This document shows, one piece after another, positions 22,346 to 32,760 of a DNA stretch of 64,000 nucleotides (its first letter is position 1; the number at the start of each line of letters is the position of its first letter). Source of the DNA: Diplolepis rosae (taxonomy: Eukaryota; Arthropoda; Insecta; Hymenoptera; Diplolepididae); contig JAPYXD010000742.1 of NCBI GenBank assembly GCA_030998225.1, forward strand, positions 4,216,001-4,280,000, read 5' to 3'. The position numbers were made by a program, and so were the translations under genes. The notes under the pieces were generated by a model. That model worked only from the letters and a program-made list of their open reading frames with translations, ran no database searches and was not told the origin of the DNA.

Positions 22346-24235
22346 CCATATATGGGGATGATAATTCTTTAGAAATTGACAGTATATGCTTCTCTATCCA
22401 CTTCTAAAATTTCAGGTATCAAGCTTAAATTGATTTCAGAGATACTTTTATGATATTTTTGGGCACTTGAAGGTGGTAACCACAAATATCCCTTTCAGCT
22501 ATGAGGACGAAAATGTTTTTGTTAGTGATTGACAATTAATGCTCAGATATCAAGTTCCAAAATTTTAGGTATCAAGCTTACTTAGATTTCACAGATGTTC
22601 ATTCCATATTTTTATATACTAGTGGTTGAAAACGACAAACATCTCTGCAAGATATAGGGATGATAATACTTCTTTAGAAATTGATAGTAAATGCTTCTTT
22701 AAACACTTCTAAAATTTCGGGTATCAAGCTTAATCTGATTTCAGAGATTCTCTTTTGAATTTTTTGGACACTTGAAGGTGGTAACCACAAATATCCCTAT
22801 CAGCTATAAGGATAAAAATTTGTTTGTTAGTAATTGACAATTAATGCTCTGATATCCAGTTCCAAAATTTCAGGTATCAAGTTAAGTTAGATTTCACAGA
22901 TGTTCATTTCATATTTTCAGGCACTCGTGGCTGAACACGACAAACATCTTTGCCATATATGGGGATGATAATTCTTTAGAAATTGACAGTATATGCTTCT
23001 CTATCCACTTCTAAAATTTCAGGTATCAAGCTTAAATTGATTTCAGAGATTCTCTGTTGATATTTTTGAGCATTTGAAGGTAGTAACCACAATTATCCCT
23101 TTCAGCTATGAGGACGAAGATTTTTTTATTAGTAATTGACAATTAATGCTCAGATGTCAAGTTCCAAAATTTTAGGTATCAAGCTTAGTTAGATTTCACA
23201 TATGTTCATTCCATATTTTCATACGCTAGTGGTTGAAAACGACAAACATCTCTACAAGATATAGGGATGATATACTTCTTTAGAAATTGATAGTAAATGC
23301 TTCTTTAAACACTTCTAAAATTTCGGGTATCAAGCTTAATTTGATTTCAGAGATTCTCTTTTCATATGTTTGGGCACTTGAAGGTGGTTGCCACAAATAT
23401 TCCTATCAGCCATGAGGATGAAAATTTGTTTGTTAGTAATTGGCAATTAATGCTCTGATATCCAGTTCCAAAATTTTAGGTATCAAGTTTAGTTGGATTT
23501 CACAGATGTTCATTTCATAGTTTTAGGCACTCGTGGTTGAACATGACAAACATCTCTGCAAGATATGGGGATGATAATTCTTCTTTAGAAATTGACAGTG
23601 AATGCTTTTCTATCCACTTCTAAAATTTTGGGTATCCAGATTAGTTTGATTTCAGAGATTCTCTTTTCATATTTTTGGGCAGTCCGAGGTGAAAACGACA
23701 AACATCCCACAAAGGCACGGGGATTAAAATTTTATCTTCAGTAATTTACACTAAATGTTACGATATCCAGTTCTCAAATTTTAGGTATCGAGCTTAGATT
23801 GTTTTCAGAGATTTTCTTTTCATATTTTTGGACACTCCGAGGTGAAAACGACAAATATCTTTATCAGTTATGGGGATGAAATTTTTTTTTTATTGAATGA
23901 CATTTAATGCTACGATACCCAGTTATAAATTTTAGGTAACAAGCTTAGTTTGAATTTAGAGATTCTCCATATTTTTGGGCACTCCGAGGTGAAAACGACA
24001 AACATCCCACAACGGTATGGGGATGGAAATTTTATCTTCAGTAATTTACACTAAATGCTACAACATCCAGTTCTCAAATTTTAGGTATCAAGTTTAGTTT
24101 TGATTTCACAGATTTGCTTTTCACATTTTTAGGCCCTCGGAGGTGATGACGACAAACATTCCCGCCAGGTATGGGGATGAAAATTTTCTCGTTAGTAATT
24201 GACAATAAATATTTGGATATCCACGGTCAAAGCAG
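22346..24235. repeat. Tandem satellite, about 150-bp monomers
   Basis: About twelve monomers. Shared blocks are GGGATGATAAT or variants, TTCTAAAATTT, GGTATCAAGCTTA, GATTTCAGAGAT or GATTTCACAGATG, and AACGACAAACATC. In the left two thirds monomers alternate in two versions (one with CACTTGAAGGTGGTAACCAC, one with TAGTGGTTGAAAACGACAAA), giving a dimer period of about 300 bp. On the right (from 23690) the period drops to about 150 bp, with CACTCCGAGGTGAAAACGAC in each unit. No coding function. Confidence 0.85.
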
Positions 24236-24572
24236 GAAATCAGGAAACCGATGAAAAATCAGGAGTTTTATTGATAAATCCGAACATCTGTTAACCGTAT
24301 TATGTTCCCCAAATTTTCAGGATTATATTTTGTAAAGTAAATGTTGTTTCACATGAACGAATTAATGTGCAATTTAGTCATGTAGTCAGATTGATATATG
24401 GCCTTAAATGAAAAGATAGTAATTGAAAATAAATAAAATTATTGGAAAATGTAAATTTTGTGGCTAGTTTTTGTCATCTAAAACATTTTCTTAAAAATAA
24501 TGAGAAATTAGATTTTTCCTTGCAGAAAAAACATTGCCAACTTAAGTTAGGTTATATAAAGAATTTACTTAC

Positions 24573-24711
24573 TGCATTCTTCATTAATTTCATAAGCTTC
24601 AACCGTTGCAAGTCAATCGCTGTCTTTGCAACAAAAGGCTTTTCCACCTTATCATTGTTAGTTAAAATACCGGACATTTCTTCAGAAATGCTCGTTCGCC
24701 AATCTCCTACA
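24573..24711 (-). CDS. Putative internal exon of an unrecognised host gene
   Basis: A 139-bp open block bounded on the minus strand by a good acceptor (a pyrimidine tract ending TTTTTTTACAG) and a good donor (GCA, then GTAAGTAAA). It encodes VGDWRTSISEEMSGILTNND followed by KVEKPFVAKTAIDLQRLKLM and KLMKNA. The translation is balanced and free of the low complexity seen nearby, unlike the antisense 91-codon frame across it. It resembles no transposon protein known to me. I cannot name the gene, and the neighbouring exons were not found with confidence. If real it is the only non-TE coding sequence in the window, and the fold-back MITE at 24890-25445 would then lie in its upstream intron. Confidence 0.4.
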
Positions 24712-24889
24712 CTGTAAAAAAAGTAAGGTAAATATCTATCCGTGGGACGGAGGTAATAGAAGGACCTACGACTCACGTAGTGAATTTAACAACAGTAAAA
24801 TTACCCTGTCAAGGCGAATTTACTATGCGTATCAACTAGAAATCCCTCTAGTGGTGAATTTCACAATGAGTGAAAGTGTCATCGAACTG

Positions 24890-25445
24890 ACGGAACGGTA
24901 GCTTTACGCTGTATCGTAAAGCTATCGTAAAGTTATCGTAAAGTAACATTATAACTCACGAATGAGGCAAAATAAACATTCAAAATGTTATTATCCTTAT
25001 TCTACGTTGAAAATAACGTTAATTGTTAATTGAAATATACAATAATTTTATTTATTTACGCTAAAAATTAAAAAAACAGAATAGATGTCATTGAAGGCAG
25101 TGCAGTGGTTTATCACTTTCCATGTCTTCACCATTAGGATAGACTATTTGTTAGAGTGAGATGAAAGTATAGTTTTGACTCACTCCAACCAATGGTCAAC
25201 TTTAACGGAGACGTTCCACAAAAGGTGAACGACTGCATTGCCTTCAATGACAGGTATTATGTTCTTTTAACTTTTAGCGTAAATAAATAAAATTATTGCA
25301 TATTTCAATTACCAGTTAACGTTATTTTTAACGCAGAATAAGGATAAAAAGATTTTGAATGTTTATTTTGCCTCATTCATGAGTTACAATGCTACTATAC
25401 AATAGCTTTACGATAGCTTTACGCTACAGCGTAAAGTTACCGTTT
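24890..25445. mobile_element. Fold-back MITE with arms of about 200 bp
   Basis: The left arm starts AACGGTAGCTTTACGCTG and the right arm ends with a matching complement CAGCGTAAAGTTACCGTT. The arms also mirror CTCACGAATGAGGCAAAATA, TTATCCTTATTCT and ATTTATTTACGCTAAAA. Near the turn, GTCATTGAAGGCAGTGCAGT is mirrored by ACTGCATTGCCTTCAATGAC. TIR unit repeats (GCTATCGTAAAG) occur at both ends. No open frame. Class unknown; the target duplication was not resolved. Confidence 0.75.
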
Positions 25446-26159
25446 AGACACTTCATAAACGCCCAAAATACAATAGTTTATAATTTTTACATATATTTAA
25501 AATTATTTCTATTACTTCTTTCAGTTGGAGCAACTTATTACTCCTGATAAATTTGAACGTATGATGAAATACGCCAACAAGATCGAGTAATTCAACATTT
25601 TTTAAAACAGAAGGGGATGGAGCTTTTTTTCAGTTTTTAAAACCGTTTATGTACAGGTACATAAGGGTTGAATTATGAAACGCGAATTAATTTATACTAA
25701 AAGTAGTTATTATATGTGACTATTATTAATAGTTCACGTTCTGAACGTGAGATAATTTTTACACTACTCCAAGGTACTTTAACTTGTTGAATTCTGTAAT
25801 CTATATTTGATAAATTTATAATAAATTTATATTTAATTATAGTTAAGAAATAATTACATATGCCCATTTAAATATATACAACATTATATACCATAATAAT
25901 AAATATTACCGAGTTATATTTTAGTATTATTTAATGAATTTCATTTCATTAGTTTAATTATGGATACTATCAATACTAATACCGGTAAAAAAGCATGGAT
26001 TTCATATTGTTTCATTAATATTTACACTTTTCCCTTTTTACTTTATTTGAATTTTCCGCAACATTCTTTGTAATCAACCTAAGTAAAGATGGCGGCTCAG
26101 CATTCAATGAAGCACACGACTTTGCATTGATTGTGCATCCAGGGTATTATAGAGATCAG
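25446..26159. other. AT-rich spacer, no gene seen
   Basis: Only short chance open frames. The segment just before 26160 is the host flank of the next element. Confidence 0.5.
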
Positions 26160-26894
26160 TGTATAATCAGGGTTGCGAAGGTACAATACCTAACGTAATT
26201 TACATTGTTTTCTATACGTAATTTACGTATATGCTAGACTTAAAGTTTTGGCGGGTGCGCAAGCTAACCTAATTTTTGTGTATCATTCGTGAATCTTGTC
26301 ATTTTGTTAATAAATGTCAAAATTATAATTTAAACATAAGTAAGGGTGGTAGGCCAATGCACGAAAATTACTTTTTTCCAGGAAAAGATGCATTGCCATT
26401 GAAATTAATTTGCTAGCAGGTGAGCAGATGCATATTGACAAAAGGCGAGATAGCACTTGCACTTTAAGTATGAGTCTTGTGCTCAATAAAAGCAATATTT
26501 CTTCAGAAGAAATAGTGCTGTTAAACAATAACGCTAAAGTAAGTCTTGTGCTTAATGCTTATATGAAATAAAACTTGAATATCTTCTCAATTAAAAAGAA
26601 TTTACAGTGGCTAAAATTATTTAATAGCAAAGATGGTTCACAAAAGAAATAAAAAATGTTCTTAATTTTGCACAAATTATAATATAACTATTAAATTTAG
26701 TTTATGTCTTTTTAGTACTTTTTTTCAATGAACAATTTTTTGCTTGAGTTAGAAATCGAATGATATAGACTTTATAAAACTATTGTTCTAAATCTCAAGA
26801 CTCAACTACTGACATGTAAAAAAATTAAGCTTATAAATAAAATAAAATTTGAGTTTGAATTATTGAATATGAAATTATTAAATATTATTAATTT

Positions 26895-27180
26895 ATTTTA
26901 AATTAATTAGTTGAGTTTGGAATTTCTGCCACTGCCTACATTATCGGAGAATCACTAGTCCCGTATCAGATAGGATACGTTGCCAACGGATGTCCTCGAA
27001 GACAATTTCAAACTCTTATATCGCAAATAAATGCAAATAAAATTCAAATTTAAAGAATTTGTAATTCTTCTGTAGAAAAAAGACGCTTTCGACTGCGCTG
27101 GGATTCGAGCCCAGGTCTAGCAGTTGACCAGCAATCGAAATACCTGGGCTCGAATCCCAGCGCAATCGAAAGCGTTATTA
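26895..27180. mobile_element. tRNA-derived SINE, family 2, copy 3, with head-to-head tRNA parts
   Basis: The same family as 22085-22345. It carries the tRNA-like block twice in opposite orientations: plus-strand GGGATTCGAGCCCAGGTCT (about 27098-27118) and then CCTGGGCTCGAATCCCAGCG (about 27140-27160). It lies inside the hAT-type element. Confidence 0.6.
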
Positions 27181-27617
27181 TTAAAGCTATCAATATTATT
27201 TCATTTTGCTGTAAATAAAGGATCACTGAAAAGCTTATAAGCTTTACTTTACGTTTCTTAAAAGGATTATCTATTTCCGTAAGGTCCTCTTGAGATGGAT
27301 GATTGTTATTCCCAGAATGGTATATTTTCGTCGATTTCACTTTTCAGACGTTTCTTATCATAAATAAAACAATAATTTAGTATAAGTATAAAGCAAAGTG
27401 ATCACAACATTAACAAACATTATAAAGTCTGTATATTACTATAATATTTATTGAAAAGAAATTTACGTTATCCTGAATATAACATATTATAATAGTTCGG
27501 TAAATATTTATAACTTCTCTAGGTTTTCTATTAAAATTATTGATATTCCAGTGATTAGCAAAAGATAATAAACAAATAAATTATTAGATTTTAATTTTTA
27601 TTTACTTATCTGTGACC

Positions 27618-27836
27618 TTAGAGCCGATCGTAAGCACTGTTTTTTAGAATTTGGTCACACTGTAAACATTTTGCCACAATTTTATCAGTTTCTTTTAAAC
27701 ACTTGAAATACAATTCCGACCATGGGATTTTATTTGCGCATTTCATTCTTTTTCCCCCTTCAGATTTGCTCCTTTTATATTTTGATTCTAATTTCGACAC
27801 TTGCCGAATTAAGAGGAATGCAGATTTAAATTTCAA
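27618..27836 (-). pseudogene. BED zinc-finger remnant of a hAT transposase
   Basis: A minus-strand frame of 72 codons ending IPWSELYFKCLKETDKIV then AKCLQCDQILKNSAYDRL. The W-x-Y spacing before a C-x2-C pair fits the start of a BED finger, the DNA-binding domain at the N terminus of hAT transposases. The His/Cys half of the finger does not follow in frame. It sits in a hAT-type element, which supports the reading. The rest of the transposase is absent. Confidence 0.45.
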
Positions 27837-28015
27837 TTATAATTAATTGCATAAACAAACGCAACAAGAGATATTATACATACTCTTTTAAGGTTCGCTA
27901 CCTTGAATATGTAATTAACTACAGTTTTCGACGTAAATTACGCAATTTACGTATTATACGTAATTTACATGGAAAGCCTCAAGTTACGCGTAATTTTGCA
28001 ACCCTGTGTATAATG

Positions 28016-28455
28016 CATTTAATATAATAAATTTTTTTCTTAGCAACGTCGTGTCGCGTACCGGGTTGCATAACCTGTCTGGCTTAGATCAACTCGATGA
28101 ACTTTACAAGTTCGTCTCACTTGTACATTTTCCTGTGAGTAAGAAGAGGACAACTGCGCAATTGCGCACTCCTTTTCCTTGCTTCCTACTTACAAGCCGG
28201 GCACTTAACGTTATAACAATGTGCCGGTTTCCGGTACTAATAATAAGGGGTTCTAGCACCCTTTCACTCATAACCATGGTAGTATAGACAGGTCTAGAAA
28301 CTCCCGTGGTGGGGGATGTTCCCTTTTTGCAGTCAGTATGTTTCATATTTTCGCCGCGGACAGCACTAGTATCGAGCAGTGGCCCGAATGACTGCATTAC
28401 TGCATATATGTACATAGATATACCCAGAACGTAGTCTGCTATGAAAGCTGTCTGT
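28016..28455. other. Host-type segment between two transposons
   Basis: This stretch has balanced composition and was joined to 26060-26159 before the hAT insertion and to 47661 onward before the Gypsy insertion. A 128-codon minus-strand frame (28104-28490) crosses the Gypsy LTR boundary, so its ATG is LTR sequence. No motif was recognised. Confidence 0.4.
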
Positions 28456-29043
28456 TGTAACGAGCGACTAATACCTCGCTCGTTCTTCACTATATGGCAA
28501 GAATTTTAAATTCATAATTTCGCGCAATCATTTGAAATAAAATATGTGCAAAATTGCTAAAACTCACGTTCAAATTATAAAATATATAAATTTATAAACA
28601 AAATAGTATTCTTAACATGGAACTGATCTGAAAATATCCCTGAATAGGAATCATAAAAATCTCTCTCTCGCATTTAACTTAAAATTAATAAATCATGTAA
28701 CATAGATTACTTTTAGCTTTTAGAAACATTTACCATTTAGAACTTATATGTTATCTTAACGATCTTCTAGAATTGTGAAATGTTAAATCTGAGAAATCTT
28801 ATATTCTCATGTGCTGTCGAAATCATAAATTGTAATATTAGACTTAAGGACTTCCTGTCAGTAATAAACTTTCATTCTGTTAATAGATTTTAAGCTAAAG
28901 GTGATGTCTGAATTAGAATCGCGTTAGTTAAGACAGTTTTATTACTAATATTTCAATCAATTCGATTAGGGTTAGTTTTGAGAGAAAAACATACAAGAAA
29001 TTATTGAGATACTCGAGACGCGAGTTTAGACATTTCTTTATGT
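28456..29043 (+). repeat. 5' LTR, first piece
   Basis: It aligns with 45484-45542 plus 46690-47184 of the 3' LTR, for example AAAATTGCTAAAACTCACGT and CTCTCTCTCGCATTTAACTT in both. The last seven bases (TTTATGT, 29037-29043) are repeated after the hAT-like insertion at 34380-34386. Confidence 0.85.
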
Positions 29044-30312
29044 CAGAGATGAGTTGGGAGATTTCTAAAGTAATGGAATAAGAGAATTTCACAAAAGTGG
29101 GCTGATAAATGCGCCCTCTGAACGCGTTGCGCAAAAGGTGTACTTTGCGCGTCGGTAAATAATGAAAGTTAGAAAATCCAAAAATGATTTACCATCAGAA
29201 TTTCTATGGTGGGGCAGCGGCGCGCGCTGCCCTTGTTTCTTTCTCGTCGCTCTTGCACGCGAGAACGACATGTCCCACTTCTCCATATTCTCCTCGCTTC
29301 CTTCATGCAATGCTATTTTTAGATTTCACGCTTTCGGTTATCGAGTCGGAATTGAGAATTGTGTATTTCTGTCGAAACCATGCAAAAGAGGCGCGAAGCA
29401 GACGACAATTTCAAATTTACGAAATATGTTATTTAAGAAACAACAATTTTTTTCCGATATTTTGGAAAAAATCTGCCTAAAATAAAAATCTGAAATATCG
29501 TGTTAAATTTTATAAGCATTTAAACACTTCAAAAATAAACTTTCAGTAAAATTTGATGCCAATAAATTTTCCAAATTTGAATCAATATATATTTTCCTAT
29601 TCAAATTTCCATACTTCTTATCAATTTTGTACATTCAAAAACTTTTTAGTTAGAGAGATATTTTCTATTAAGAAGAGATAAACATAAAATTCAAGTTTAA
29701 AATTGACATTCTCAGTTTTATATTAGAAATATTTTCATCTCACATTTTTGTAACCTAAGCACAGACTTTTCATTAAAAAAATGAAATGGTCTATGGAAAG
29801 GAAAAATTTTCTAACAGATGTGGATAAATTAAAAAGCTAAAATATGTGTTCATTAATATCTTCATATGAACATGTGAATATTTATCGACATTAAATTTTA
29901 CATAAAATTTTTTGTCGGAAGTGTTCAAATCTTGTTACAATATGACAAGATCATATGGACGAGTTCAATTTTTTTAATGAAATATTTTGTAATTTTTAAT
30001 TTGTCTGCTCTTCTGAAATCGTCGGAAGATTTGAACAGTAAACAAAAAACTTTCCAATGGAATTCGAGGTCAATAAATGCTTAAAGTTTTATATTAAAAT
30101 TTTAATTACAAAATTTTGAAGCTTTGTAACTATAAAATTTTTTGGAATTTACATCTTCTACATGACAATATATATATTTATATATAAATTACCATCGGAA
30201 ATTACAGGTTGACCTGGAGTTTCAACTTTCGTTAAAGTGATTTATTTTATAGAAAGATATTACAAAAGAAATTTTAATTTAGATATATCTTTAAAGGAAA
30301 TTAATAAGTATG

Positions 30313-30505
30313 TTACGTCAGAAACGTAACATTTCTCTTCTTAAAAGATTCCTCGTTTTATGTTAGGATCGAAAAGGATCCTCTCTAAGGGATGAGGAGA
30401 AGTCAGTGATTGAGAATGGTTATTGATATAAAGTATGTTTATTGACAATCAAATTGAGAAACGAATAAGCATGATGGAATTGGAAATCGAATTGAAATTT
30501 AGATG
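30313..30505. repeat. Truncated copy of the 8275-type solo LTR
   Basis: Starts TGTTACGTCAGAAACG after AGTA in the same hAT context as 8275 and runs to about 30505, where it joins sequence matching 13725. The remaining 1.2 kb of LTR and about 4 kb beyond were lost in one deletion. Confidence 0.75.
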
Positions 30506-31239
30506 TACATATAATTTGTGTATTTTCTTAAATCAGCAATCACTTCATTTACTTATTGAAATTGCCATATGTATAAGATGTTTCATACTTCAAAAAATTT
30601 AAGGTGTAAATTCATATTGCGTATTCAGATATAATTTATGTACTTTCATCGTAGTTTATCTTCAACAATTAGATCTTAGGTAAAAAAAGATAATTTTGCT
30701 TCCAAATATAGAAAAATTATTATTGAAGAGATAATTTCAAAGAAAAGAGATTAATTTCCAAGGAAATATTTGAATCATTAGAAAAAATAAATTAAACAAA
30801 TTTCATTGTTACCCCGACTTTTTTTCTTATCGCTTCATACCAAATTTTAAAAAAAATGATGTGATTCAAATAAATCAAGAACCGTTTTTTCAGGCAAAAG
30901 ACCTAATACAACCTAGCCGTTTCTATATTTCTAAATTGAATAAGTTTTTACCAAATTCAGTAACTTTTTTACAAGAAATTTTTTTTGGAACATTTATTTT
31001 TAATGGTTTCAGCCATTGAAGAATTTATTATAATTTCCAAAAAATGGAAACGGTTAAGTGCTGAAAAGTCTTTTTCTTAAAAAAATTATCCGTGATTTCA
31101 CAGTATCACATCATTTTTTTAAATTGTTATGGGTTGATCCCCGACGCTGGGAATTGAACCCGAGCCTCCCTGGCTCCGGTGTTGTAGCTGTCCTCTAGTG
31201 TCGATTGTCGTCCGCTCGTCCTAGAATTGGGCAATGCGT

Positions 31240-31700
31240 TCGAAGATTTCGGATTGCTCAATGATTTCAAATACGTTCAGCGATCCCAATGCGTTCAACG
31301 ATCTTAATGCGTTCAAAGATCTTAATGCGTTCAACGGTTTAGTTTCGGGTCCGTGGATTCGGTCCCACACGTCAGGAGTCCGTGATACGACTCGAAGGGC
31401 ATCAACGAAAGCTGAGCTGGGAGGGAACCAGGGATCCGCTGGTGGTGAGGCTGCTTCGGCTACCGGTGGAGCTGCTGGACTACTGCGGAGGCTGTTTGGC
31501 TACTGCTGAGGCTGCTGATGGCTGTGGTAGCTTGGCTACTATTGAGGCTGCTTGGCTACTTCCGAGGCTGCTGATGGCTACTGCTGAAGCTGCTTCGCTG
31601 GTGGTGAACTGCGTCGGTTGGTGCAGGAGCTGCGTCCGAGGTGATGAAGGCGTTCAAGGTTTCTATGGCGTTCAAGGTTTCAATGGCGTTCAAGGTTTTA
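31240..31700. repeat. Short GC-rich tandem repeats in the solo LTR
   Basis: AATGCGTTCAACGATCTT-like units at 31256-31345, GAGGCTGCT(G/T)GGCTACT-like units at 31445-31600, and GGCGTTCAAGGTTT units at 31645-31705. Confidence 0.75.
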
Positions 31701-32039
31701 AGTGCGTTCGAAGTTCAGTTCGTTCGAAGATGTTTGCTTCTTTCGTCCTAAGAAGGACGGGTGTATATTAAATTTGTCCTTAAAAGGACAGTTGGTGTTA
31801 TTATAACTCGAACAAAATATAGAATAATCGTGCCCTCAAAAGGGCAGTTGAGGTTATTAAATCAATAACTGCTTGTTCCAGGTTGAATGCCAGATTTTAT
31901 TCATTCCTAAGTGCGGAATAAATATCGTGACGTAGAAAGGAGAATGTGGCAAGTCTTGAGGTAGTGACTTCTGTGCTTGGCGGTGGTCTACTTATTCACT
32001 CCTGAGCTTGGTAGCGCGCACCAATCAGAAGCGTTGTCA

Positions 32040-32475
32040 GAGCTTGGGTCCCGTGCTCTGACGTGATTGGTCGAAAGGCTGGAGAGCGCGCACCAATCAG
32101 AAGCGTTGAAAGATATCCTGGGAAAACCTATGCGTTATTAAGACACGTTGAGGCTTGGGGACTATGCTTCACTGTGATTGATCGAGAGTTGAAAGGCTCT
32201 GCACCAATGAGAAGCTTTGAAAGATGTCCTGGAAAACCTATACGTTATTAAGACACGTTGAGGCTTGGGGACTATGCTTCACTGTGATTGGTCGAGAGTT
32301 GAAAGGTCCCGCACCAATGAGAAGCGCTAAAATGTGTCTTGGGAAAACCTATGCGTTATTAAGACACGTTGAGGCTTGGAGACTATGCTTCACTGTGATT
32401 GGTCGAGAGTTGAAAGGCTCCGCACCAATGAGAAGCTTTGAAAGATGTCCTGGAAAACCGCGCGCACCAATCAGA
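32040..32475. repeat. Tandem units of about 118 bp with paired CCAAT boxes
   Basis: About four units. Each carries GTGATTGGTCGAGAG (inverted CCAAT), then GCACCAATGAGAAGC (direct CCAAT) about 20 bp further, then GACACGTTGAGGCTTGG. CCAAT boxes are NF-Y sites in many promoters, so this could be the enhancer part of the LTR. Confidence 0.75.
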
Positions 32476-32619
32476 AACGCTAGAGCAACAGTTCTGATCG
32501 GTTTTCCACCCGTCTCTGTCTCTCTCTCAGAATTGCCATATATCCACTCCACGCACGATATCATAAGTTAATTTTGGTACATGATTAATATGATATAGCT
32601 AATAACAGTAATGCTAATA

Positions 32620-32760
32620 GTACTTAAATAATAATAATGGTAATAATAATGTTAAAAAAGGTAATAATAATGATAATAGTAATAGAATCTCTAACATAAG
32701 ACTAATATGGTAATACATTACAAAATAGAAGTGAAAATAATAAAACAAGAAAAATGATGA
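32620..32760. repeat. TAA/TAATAATG simple repeat
   Basis: Imperfect AATAATAATGGTAATAATAA-type simple sequence in the 3' part of the solo LTR. Confidence 0.8.

Larger units (their letters stand above)
26168..28007. mobile_element. hAT-type DNA element with 8-bp target duplication
   Basis: Ends CAGGGTTGCGAAGG and its near complement TTTTGCAACCCTG, flanked by the exact octamer TGTATAAT at 26160-26167 and 28008-28015. CAGGG-type ends with an 8-bp duplication are the hallmark of hAT elements. Subterminal TACGTAATTTACGTA repeats occur at both ends and may be transposase binding sites. At 1840 bp it is too short for a full transposase; only a BED-finger remnant is seen. A SINE is inserted at 26895-27180. 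Confidence 0.85.

Noticed and set aside
24442..24717. Plus-strand 91-codon frame
   Set aside because: Low-complexity start and no motif. It is the shadow of the minus-strand exon candidate, which has splice signals.
28104..28490. Minus-strand 128-codon frame as a host gene
   Set aside because: Its start codon lies in the Gypsy LTR and the frame crosses the insertion boundary, so it did not exist before the insertion.
31234..31771. Ala/Gly/Leu-rich frames in the solo LTR
   Set aside because: They come from the GCTGCTTGGCTACT-type repeats, and both frames end within the LTR.
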